Below, piece after piece: positions 6,675 through 11,107 of a DNA stretch of 11,107 nucleotides. This stretch comes from Spirochaetota bacterium (GTDB lineage Bacteria > Spirochaetota > UBA4802 > JAFGJZ01). Positions within the stretch are counted from its first letter, which is position 1. Every line of letters starts with the position of its first letter. The translations under genes and the position numbers were made by a program. The stretch spans positions 1 through 11,107 of the forward strand of contig JAEWVL010000332.1 in the NCBI GenBank assembly GCA_023396665.1, written 5' to 3'. Below the pieces are notes generated by a model. That model worked only from the letters and a program-made list of their open reading frames with translations, was not told the origin of the DNA and did no database searches.

Positions 6675-7634
6675 TTATCGATGAAGCGTTTCATTATCAG
6701 CACTCTTTTTTGACAGACAAATCAGCATGATAACACCGCCCGTCACCATCACAATAGAAAAAATCTGACTGAGCGTAAGGTTCAGCGGTGTCTTGAAAAG
6801 ATAAGGCGGATTATACACATTCGAAAGTCGAATCGCAAAAGTCGAATTGCCCGGCAGTCTGAAATAATCGACAAAAAACCGAACAACACCAAAAGCGATG
6901 AGATAGCTGGCCGAAAGAAAACCATCAAACCGTTTCATCTTGCGAACGACGAACCAGAAAAGAACCCATAACAAAAGTCCACCGAACAGTAACTCGTAAA
7001 ACTGTGTTGGATGCCGGGGCAGATTGATCAGTGAATCGGCGGAACTCATCCCGATTTTTTGAACGATTTCCTTTACCCATTTCTCGCTCGCGGGAAACTT
7101 CTGTGCATCGGGAAAGACCACTCCCCAGGGCAGGGAACAGACACGCCCGTAAAGTTCACCGTTGATAAATGCACCAAGACGTTCAATTGCAAAACCGAGA
7201 GGAAAAACGGCAAGAATCATGTCCATCATAAACAAAAGATTCATTTTTTTGATTTTTGAGAAAATTGCGAAAGCCAGCATCACCCCGAAGGCGCCGCCGA
7301 AAAAATTCATCCCCTGAAAACCGATGAACCGCTTACCCTCGAAAGGCCAGAGTATACGCCACGGGCGCGTGAAAAACTCGCCTGTCGTGGCATCAAAAAG
7401 AGCGTAGAAAACACGAGAACCAATAAGTCCCGCAAGTATAAGCCAGACAAACATCTCTTCACTGGTATCTTTCATCAATGTGAAGTTTTCTTTTGTTCGA
7501 CGTTTCAGCTGATACATGAACAAAAAATAGATTACGACGATAACAACAACGTAAAAAAGACCATACCACTGAAAAGGCAATCCTGACACAATCTGAGGCC
7601 GGATCCAGGTGGGAAATTCAAGATAGTGTTTCAT
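6675..7634 (-). CDS. lgt: Prolipoprotein diacylglyceryl transferase, divergent
   Basis: 319 residues from the chosen start. Lgt transfers diacylglycerol from phosphatidylglycerol to the lipobox cysteine of prolipoproteins in the inner membrane, the first step of lipoprotein maturation. Seen here: the N-terminal FQWYGLFY (21-28), several membrane segments (about 24-40, 61-80, 114-126, 134-150, 216-230, 240-257, 288-306), the Lgt signature region ERLGAFINGELYGR (151-164), RHPTQFYELL (207-216), AFGVVRFFVDYFRLP (247-261) and LSQIFSIVMV near the end. The two arginines known as catalytic in E. coli (R143, R239) align with R152 and R252. Other conserved positions differ: His103 aligns with F112 (MNFFGG), Asn146 with A155 (GAFIN), Tyr235 with F248 and Glu243 with D256. 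The start at 7634 has GGAG seven bases upstream; an in-frame ATG at 7709 would add 25 residues but has no ribosome site. It leads a probable operon of envelope genes. Confidence 0.9.
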   Translation of the reverse strand: MKHYLEFPTWIRPQIVSGLPFQWYGLFYVVVIVVIYFLFMYQLKRRTKENFTLMKDTSEEMFVWLILAGLIGSRVFYALFDATTGEFFTRPWRILWPFEGKRFIGFQGMNFFGGAFGVMLAFAIFSKIKKMNLLFMMDMILAVFPLGFAIERLGAFINGELYGRVCSLPWGVVFPDAQKFPASEKWVKEIVQKIGMSSADSLINLPRHPTQFYELLFGGLLLWVLFWFVVRKMKRFDGFLSASYLIAFGVVRFFVDYFRLPGNSTFAIRLSNVYNPPYLFKTPLNLTLSQIFSIVMVTGGVIMLICLSKKSADNETLHR

Positions 7635-7641
7635 CAAAGAG

Positions 7642-7645
7642 CTCC
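7642..7645 (-). promoter_or_regulatory. Shine-Dalgarno that fixes the lgt start
   Basis: GGAG on the minus strand, seven bases before the ATG at 7634. It supports MKHYLEFPTW as the true N-terminus, which also matches where Lgt proteins normally begin. The in-frame ATG 75 bases further upstream lacks such a site and would lie inside the leader stem. Confidence 0.7.
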
Positions 7646-7662
7646 GCAATATTATTATGAGG

Positions 7663-7727
7663 GAACCTCGAATAATTACCAATCGCAATGATAAGACCTC
7701 GTTTTTCATTGAAAATATTCGAGGTTC
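7663..7727 (-). repeat. 12-base perfect inverted repeat with nested alternative pairing in the lgt leader
   Basis: GAACCTCGAATA (7663-7674) and TATTCGAGGTTC (7716-7727) are exact reverse complements. Inside, CAATG (7686-7690) pairs with CATTG (7707-7711). The interval also holds GACCTCG (7695-7701), a near-copy of the left arm, so the arm at 7720-7727 could pair with either of two partners. That makes mutually exclusive structures possible in the transcript. Confidence 0.7.
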
Positions 7728-7762
7728 GAGTTGCGAAGATTAATTTTTAGAGTTTCCCATGT

Positions 7763-7791
7763 GTAAGCTACGCCGCAGATGCTGCGCTCAC
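7763..7791 (-). repeat. Bulged hairpin in the lgt leader
   Basis: An inner perfect stem, CGCAG (7774-7778) with CTGCG (7782-7786) around a 3-base loop, is enclosed by GTAAG (7763-7767) pairing with CTCAC (7787-7791), including one G-U pair in the minus-strand RNA. No T tract follows, so it is not an obvious terminator. Confidence 0.45.
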
Positions 7792-7846
7792 CGGCACTTC
7801 AGATGAAACATATAAATATTCACAGAAGAGCAACCGGATTGACGCG

Positions 7847-7874
7847 AGTGTACAGGCATCGCTTTAATTGTCAA
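7847..7874 (-). promoter_or_regulatory. Sigma70-type promoter for lgt and downstream genes
   Basis: On the minus strand a perfect -35 TTGACA (7874-7869) is followed after 16 bases by TACACT (7852-7847), a 4/6 match to TATAAT. It lies directly after the candidate terminator of the small upstream gene, which is where a promoter for lgt would be expected. The predicted start is near 7840. Confidence 0.55.
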
Positions 7875-7883
7875 TTACGAAGT

Positions 7884-7930
7884 AAAAAAAGCGGAGAACG
7901 CGAATTCCTGGTTTTCTGTATCCGGAATTC
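7884..7930 (-). terminator. Candidate terminator after the small helical-protein gene
   Basis: Sixteen bases past the stop codon, GAATTCC (7902-7908) and GGAATTC (7924-7930) form a 7-base stem, extendable by two GC pairs with a one-base bulge. A short GCG/CGC stem (7891-7893 with 7899-7901) follows and runs straight into seven T residues on the minus strand (7890-7884). The T tract and position are good for intrinsic termination; the stem next to the T tract is short. Confidence 0.45.
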
Positions 7931-7945
7931 TGATTCAGATTTATA

Positions 7946-8299
7946 CTATTGCAATACGTATTTTTTGACTTTTTCCATCTTTCTGTCAATGAGAAGCCGA
8001 ACCGCATTGATGATACCGAATTCATTCATCTCGTCGGAAAACAGATTTTTAAGATAAATGATCATATCGTCAAGGCTTTCAAACGCAGCCGGATCGGTTT
8101 CATCGATAATTTTTGAAAATACGTCAAGACCCAGCAGTTCATTCTTCAGATTGGCGAGATTTTCCATAAAGACATAATTGGTAATCGCGCAATCGTCTTT
8201 CTGTTCCTCACAGGCTTTCATCAGATTGTCTATATCCTCATGCAAATCTTCAAGCTCGAGACGAAGGATATTGAGATAATTCTTTTTTTTCTCAATCAT
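7946..8299 (-). CDS. Small acidic helical protein, function unknown
   Basis: 117 residues from the chosen start. I do not recognise a family. The sequence is almost wholly helical and charged, with heptad-like Leu/Ile spacing (NYLNILRLELEDLHEDIDNLM near the start; LANLKNELLGL; MIIYLKNLF; AVRLLIDRKMEKVKKYV at the end), and has no signal peptide or membrane segment. It is probably a cytosolic helical-bundle or coiled-coil protein. Two cysteines (C30 and C37, from ACEEQKDDC) sit seven residues apart; there is no further metal-binding pattern. The start at 8299 is set by AGGAGGG four bases upstream; longer in-frame starts lack a ribosome site. A promoter upstream and a terminator downstream suggest it is transcribed on its own. 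The strong ribosome site suggests high expression. Confidence 0.75.
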   Translation of the reverse strand: MIEKKKNYLNILRLELEDLHEDIDNLMKACEEQKDDCAITNYVFMENLANLKNELLGLDVFSKIIDETDPAAFESLDDMIIYLKNLFSDEMNEFGIINAVRLLIDRKMEKVKKYVLQ

Positions 8300-8303
8300 A
8301 AGA

Positions 8304-8310
8304 CCCTCCT
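8304..8310 (-). promoter_or_regulatory. Strong Shine-Dalgarno of the small helical-protein gene
   Basis: AGGAGGG on the minus strand, four bases from the ATG at 8299. It is the strongest ribosome site in the window and decides this start over the upstream in-frame ATG at 8335. Confidence 0.8.
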
Positions 8311-8353
8311 TTGCCGTCAGGCGAACATAAGACACGGCCTACACCATGCATGT

Positions 8354-8382
8354 AATATAGCAACAGCAGGACAGAAAATCAA
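8354..8382 (-). promoter_or_regulatory. Candidate promoter of the small helical-protein gene
   Basis: TTGATT (8382-8377) and TATATT (8359-8354) on the minus strand are separated by exactly 17 bases and match the consensus 4/6 and 5/6. The -35 box overlaps the stop codon of the SUMF1-fold gene. Transcription would start near 8347, about 48 bases before the ATG. Confidence 0.45.
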
Positions 8383-9629
8383 GGGAGCGCTTCGCGTACA
8401 GAGGGATTCATATCTGCTTTATCCGGAACTTTAACGCATCGGAATCCAGCCGCACTGTCGGTTGACAGGGAAGGCAATCCGCCAAAAGAACGGTAAAACG
8501 TCGTCTGCGAACCCCGTCCTTGAGCAAAACTGCCGCCCCGGATGCATTTTACCTGTCGTCCGAAACGTTTGTTAGGACTGCGATTTCCCTCATATGCCTC
8601 ATACCAGCTGGATGTCCATTCTGCGGCATTGCCGCTCATGTTCACCGCTCCGTAAGCGGATTTATTCATTTCCGAGAACTCGGTAACCGGAAGAACTCCA
8701 CGATTGTATTTCCCGTAAACGCTTTGCCCCTTCCAGAATTCGAGAGAGTTTGTACCCGAGAAGTTGCTGTCATCTCCCCACGGATAAAATGTCTTTACGG
8801 GTTGATATTCTATACCCATCTCTGTGATAACACGAATTGGCGTTACAAGGCCGTTAGCGGCTTTCTCCCATTCGAATTCGGTTGGCAAACGCTTCTCAGC
8901 CCAGCGGGCATAGCCCTCAGCTTCAGTATAGGTCACAATTACCGGGCAATCGGCAAGCTTTTGCGGAAACGCGCCGTCTTCCCAGCTTAATGGCGGCCTC
9001 TCATTTGCTTCTTTGACGTATACCAAAAAGTCCCTGTTTGACACCTCGTATTTATCGATGTAAAACGTATCAAGTTCGACAGAATGTTCCGGATAGGCAT
9101 CCGAACCACGACGCTTTATTCCGATAAGCGCTGTACCTTTGGGAACCAGAACCATCTCCCGATTATCTTTTCCCATTATTACAGGAAGAAAATATTCTTT
9201 ATCCTTTCCAAAAGCATCGCGATATGCGGGAGCAAGACTTTTCGACGCTGTACGCAATGAAAGAGTCTCTCCACTGCGAAGCCGTATCTCACTATCAAGC
9301 CGGGCTTCAAGACGATACATTGTTTTACCGGTTCTGCTGACCTTTTGCACGGAAAGTATCTGTATTTGAAAAGAATCCTTACCGTTTCGATAGACGGTGT
9401 ATTCATTTTGTGTGGGGGGGATATCGGAAATTAGAGTCAGAGAATCCTTTCGGACCGATTCAACGACAACGCTGACAAGATGCGCCTGTAATGACGTAGC
9501 CAGTATAAAGACGAGTACAATAAAAATTGTGATTAGGGATCCGGCTTTTCTTCTGCTTAACACGCCGGACAACAGTTGTCTGATACTGCCATTATTTTTT
9601 ATCTTATGAAAAGAGACGAACATTCGCAT
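8379..9629 (-). CDS. Membrane-anchored SUMF1/FGE-fold protein without the catalytic cysteines
   Basis: 416 residues. A basic N-terminus (to about 28) and one hydrophobic segment (about 30-48, ending LQA) give a signal peptide or anchor, placing the rest in the periplasm. Residues about 50-145 are beta-rich and unassigned (YTVYRNGKDSFQIQILSVQKVSRTGKTMYR). A complete FGE-sulfatase (SUMF1) domain spans about 158-400: MVLVPKGTALIG, FYIDKYEVSNRDFLVYV (189-205), YARWAEKRLPTEFEWEKAA (240-258), FYPWGDD (281-287), AYGAVNMSGNAAEWTSSWY (325-343), CIRGGSFAQ (362-370) and SAAGFRCV (392-399). Genuine formylglycine-generating enzymes have a Cys pair shortly after the RGGS motif; here that stretch (GRGSQTTFYRS) has none, so this is likely a binding or structural member, not a sulfatase activator. 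GGAGG lies 4 bases before this ATG and 10 before an alternative ATG at 9623, so the start may be two residues later. A run of seven C (9414-9420) lies in the coding sequence. Confidence 0.88.
   Translation of the reverse strand: MRMFVSFHKIKNNGSIRQLLSGVLSRRKAGSLITIFIVLVFILATSLQAHLVSVVVESVRKDSLTLISDIPPTQNEYTVYRNGKDSFQIQILSVQKVSRTGKTMYRLEARLDSEIRLRSGETLSLRTASKSLAPAYRDAFGKDKEYFLPVIMGKDNREMVLVPKGTALIGIKRRGSDAYPEHSVELDTFYIDKYEVSNRDFLVYVKEANERPPLSWEDGAFPQKLADCPVIVTYTEAEGYARWAEKRLPTEFEWEKAANGLVTPIRVITEMGIEYQPVKTFYPWGDDSNFSGTNSLEFWKGQSVYGKYNRGVLPVTEFSEMNKSAYGAVNMSGNAAEWTSSWYEAYEGNRSPNKRFGRQVKCIRGGSFAQGRGSQTTFYRSFGGLPSLSTDSAAGFRCVKVPDKADMNPSVREALP
9414..9420 (-). repeat. Seven-base homopolymer (G on plus, C on coding strand)
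   Basis: A run of seven identical GC pairs sits at codons 70-73 of the SUMF1-fold gene (encoding IPPT). The frame is intact in this sequence. Such tracts can slip during replication; seven is at the short end for real phase variation. Confidence 0.6.
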
Positions 9630-9675
9630 TGTTCCTCCGCCAGCTTCGTTTTATCGATTTTGCCTGCATGTTCTT

Positions 9676-9693
9676 TTCGACTGTTCAGTCGAA
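9676..9693. repeat. Perfect 18-base palindrome between the phosphatase and SUMF1-fold genes
   Basis: TTCGACTG and CAGTCGAA are exact reverse complements around a central TT. It begins four bases after the phosphatase stop and is centred 55 bases upstream of the next start codon. No T tract follows on the minus strand (AAGAACATG), so it may be a regulator's operator or an RNA hairpin ending the upstream message. It does not match a LexA box that I know. Confidence 0.5.
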
Positions 9694-9697
9694 TTCG

Positions 9698-10354
9698 TTA
9701 TCTGGATTGATAGAGTTTTTTGTCGGGCATACGCAGACAGCTAATCGGGCCGTTGTATGCCGCCCCGGTATCAAGACCGATAATATTACGTTTTTCGTCA
9801 AAATAGGGCTTTCCCTTCATTTTATTTATGAAGAAGGTCGGTGTATGACCGAAAATAATCGTTTTGGGCCAATGATAATTCCTGGTATAAAATTGTTCAC
9901 GAATCCAAACAAGATCCTCGTGATCACTCTCTTCCACTACCGGATGATCGGGAGGAATACCTGCATGAACTGCAATGAAGGTTTCAGTCTGATAGTAATA
10001 TATCTCAGAAAATAGTATCTTTTTATGCGTTTCGGGAATATAAAACTGCCCCAAGTGCTCCTTATAGTTTTCGATTGTTCTTTTTCCACCATTATAGTAA
10101 TAATGATCGGGGGCCAATGTACCCGCAAGAACGCCTCGAAGCATAAGCTCGTGATTACCCATCAGTGGTATCACCGCATACTCGTTTGACAGAGAGCATA
10201 CATATTCCACAACGCGATACGAATCGGGTCCGCGATCGATATAATCTCCCAGAAAAACAAGTGTGTCTTCTTTTTGAAAATCACAAAGCACCTGCAGCAT
10301 CAGGCTCTTCAGCTTCGCATATTCACCATGTATGTCGCCAACTATATAATGCAT
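9698..10354 (-). CDS. PPP-family metallophosphoesterase (serine/threonine phosphatase or ApaH-like)
   Basis: 218 residues, the usual size for bacterial PrpA/PrpB-type phosphatases. All signature motifs are in order: GDIHG (6-10), GDYIDRG (36-42), GNHE (66-69), HAG (130-132) and GHTP (169-172), followed by IGLDTGAAYNG (192-202). These supply the Asp, His and Asn ligands of the two metal ions, so the enzyme should be active and cytosolic. Family members remove phosphate from Ser/Thr/Tyr or His in proteins, or cleave dinucleoside polyphosphates; the sequence alone does not decide which. The ATG shares one base with the stop of the preceding kinase-like gene (TGATG), indicating translational coupling. 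That pairing suggests the phosphatase acts in the same signalling route, which is inference. No symbol is assigned because prpA, prpB and apaH cannot be told apart here. Confidence 0.92.
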   Translation of the reverse strand: MHYIVGDIHGEYAKLKSLMLQVLCDFQKEDTLVFLGDYIDRGPDSYRVVEYVCSLSNEYAVIPLMGNHELMLRGVLAGTLAPDHYYYNGGKRTIENYKEHLGQFYIPETHKKILFSEIYYYQTETFIAVHAGIPPDHPVVEESDHEDLVWIREQFYTRNYHWPKTIIFGHTPTFFINKMKGKPYFDEKRNIIGLDTGAAYNGPISCLRMPDKKLYQSR

Positions 10355-11107
10355 CAGGCCTGAATAAACTCCGTAATTGATTCAATCTCGAACGGAAACA
10401 CCGCATTATACACATGCAGGGCGCTGACAACGGCATCACCCTGTCTGCATATGTAGACCACTTTTTTGTCAGACAGGCGCGTAAATAAATCGTGCAGCCG
10501 ATCTTCTTCAAGGTTCTCCACGGCACCGGTGTCAAAAATAACGGCTCGAGCCTGACTGTATTCAATATCAAGAAAAACTTTTTCAGGCCGCACAAAGCGA
10601 AGCAGAAACCCGGTTTCTGATAGAACTTCCGAAAGCAGAAGTTCCATCACCTTGTCTTCGCAGCTGAGATAGACTATTCCCGAATTACGCCGCACCGCCA
10701 TTTCCAGATAATGCTTTCTTATGTCATTAACCGATTGAAGAAAATCATTAGAAGGAAAAGTGATAAAAACGGAGACATTGCCTCCGTTTGCACTTGTAAT
10801 GTTAAAGGTTCCGCCGATACGTCTGAGATTTTCCACCGCAATACTGAGTCCCAGTCGCATCTTGTATTCAATCTGAGACTCATCACTTCTTTTCTCCGTA
10901 AAAAAGATACGTAACAACTTGGCAATATCAGGCATCTGTTCTGACAGACCGCGAAATTGGAAATTGAGATGAATTGTCGTCTTTTTTTTAAGTATCTCAA
11001 TTTCACATGATGACTGCCGCATGTAGAACTGTGAAATACAAAGGAATATGTTATATATGGAATCTTTAAAGCCCTTGCGCGAGGTCAGAATTTCCGCATC
11101 CTCGTAA
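10354..11107 (-). CDS. Histidine-kinase-like ATPase with receiver-like C-terminal domain (N-terminus outside window)
   Basis: An open frame runs off the right edge with no stop, giving 250 visible residues; the ATG at 11022 is therefore probably internal. The first ~118 residues resemble the C-terminal half of a HATPase_c domain: an N-box-like helix (FKDSIYNIFLCISQFY), then a G2-like motif RLGLSIAVENLRRIGG, and the closing strands GTFNITSANGGNVSVFITFP, which parallel the usual 'HGG-I-V-S-GKGT-F-LP' ending. The expected G1 box (DxGxG) is not recognisable and the second N-box Asn appears replaced, so ATP binding is doubtful. The last ~110 residues look like a receiver fold: GIVYLSCEDK, ARAVIFDTGAV with a possible phosphoacceptor Asp, KKVVYICRQGDA, and AVFPFEIESITEFI where receivers have a Lys-Pro-Phe; the conserved Lys is missing. 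The stop overlaps the phosphatase start by one base. The domain calls are from motif likeness only, so confidence is moderate. Confidence 0.65.
   Translation of the reverse strand, partial: YEDAEILTSRKGFKDSIYNIFLCISQFYMRQSSCEIEILKKKTTIHLNFQFRGLSEQMPDIAKLLRIFFTEKRSDESQIEYKMRLGLSIAVENLRRIGGTFNITSANGGNVSVFITFPSNDFLQSVNDIRKHYLEMAVRRNSGIVYLSCEDKVMELLLSEVLSETGFLLRFVRPEKVFLDIEYSQARAVIFDTGAVENLEEDRLHDLFTRLSDKKVVYICRQGDAVVSALHVYNAVFPFEIESITEFIQA

Larger units (their letters stand above)
7635..7840 (-). promoter_or_regulatory. Long structured 5' leader of lgt
   Basis: The predicted transcript from the promoter at 7847-7874 carries about 205 untranslated bases before the lgt ATG. The leader contains a bulged hairpin (7763-7791) and a long nested stem (7663-7727) ending about 28 bases before the start codon. 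No known riboswitch consensus (T-box, SAM, cobalamin) is recognisable by eye. It contains no tRNA and no convincing small gene. The remaining bases of the gap up to 7945 hold the promoter and the terminator of the preceding gene. A regulatory role is an inference from length and pairing. Confidence 0.45.

Noticed and set aside
7635..7709. 25-residue N-terminal extension of Lgt from an upstream in-frame ATG
   Set aside because: There is no ribosome site before it, it would run through the leader stem, and Lgt proteins normally start close to MKHYLEFPTW.
7741..7860. Possible tRNA or known riboswitch in the lgt leader
   Set aside because: No cloverleaf with a T-loop GTTCGA and acceptor stem can be formed, and no T-box, SAM or cobalamin core is visible.
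8520..8990. Plus-strand open frame of 156 codons
   Set aside because: It is antisense to the well-supported SUMF1 domain, and the product has no recognisable motif; it reads as a shadow frame.
8379..9629. Active formylglycine-generating enzyme for sulfatases
   Set aside because: The cysteine pair expected after the RGGS motif is absent and no sulfatase gene is nearby.
9676..9693. LexA/SOS box
   Set aside because: The palindrome does not follow the CTGT-N8-ACAG or GAAC-N4-GTTC patterns, and the neighbouring genes are not SOS genes.

Overview
The window reads as chromosomal DNA from a Gram-negative (diderm) bacterium with an AT-leaning genome. The best family clue is the UPF0164/PorV-like outer-membrane protein at 4445-5665, a family known to me mainly from Treponema and relatives. 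Together with the many TPR, LysM and beta-barrel envelope proteins, it suggests a spirochaete or a similar diderm such as Fibrobacterota. The assignment is inferred from family content and was not checked by a search. All eleven genes lie on the minus strand, so transcription runs from high to low coordinates. I see no tRNA, rRNA, CRISPR array, transposase or phage gene.

Region A (11107 to 8379) is signalling and envelope. It starts with the C-terminal part of a histidine-kinase-like protein carrying a receiver-like tail and running off the window. That gene overlaps by one base a PPP-family metallophosphatase. After 68 bases holding a perfect palindrome comes a membrane-anchored SUMF1/FGE-fold protein that lacks the catalytic cysteine pair.

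Region B (8382 to 7884) is a small gene for an acidic helical protein that looks like its own transcription unit. It has a sigma70-like promoter overlapping the previous stop codon, a strong Shine-Dalgarno and a candidate terminator.

Region C (7874 to 3039) is a likely envelope operon. A promoter with a perfect TTGACA -35 box is followed by a leader of about 200 nt with nested inverted repeats. Then come a prolipoprotein diacylglyceryl transferase (lgt) with unusual substitutions at conserved positions, an unrecognised 318-residue protein, the UPF0164 outer-membrane protein with a TPR tail, a second small predicted outer-membrane barrel and a secreted DUF192 protein. The last two overlap by 11 bases.

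Region D (3038 to 1) is an AT-rich intergenic region with a candidate promoter, then a compact three-gene run: a LysM/M23 peptidoglycan hydrolase with all active-site residues, an exported TPR protein, and the N-terminus of a COG2509-type FAD-dependent dehydrogenase cut by the window edge.

The common theme is envelope construction: lipoprotein maturation, outer-membrane proteins and peptidoglycan cleavage. The most noteworthy points are the divergent Lgt, the structured leader in front of it, and the coupled kinase-like/PPP phosphatase pair in which the kinase and receiver modules both look degenerate.
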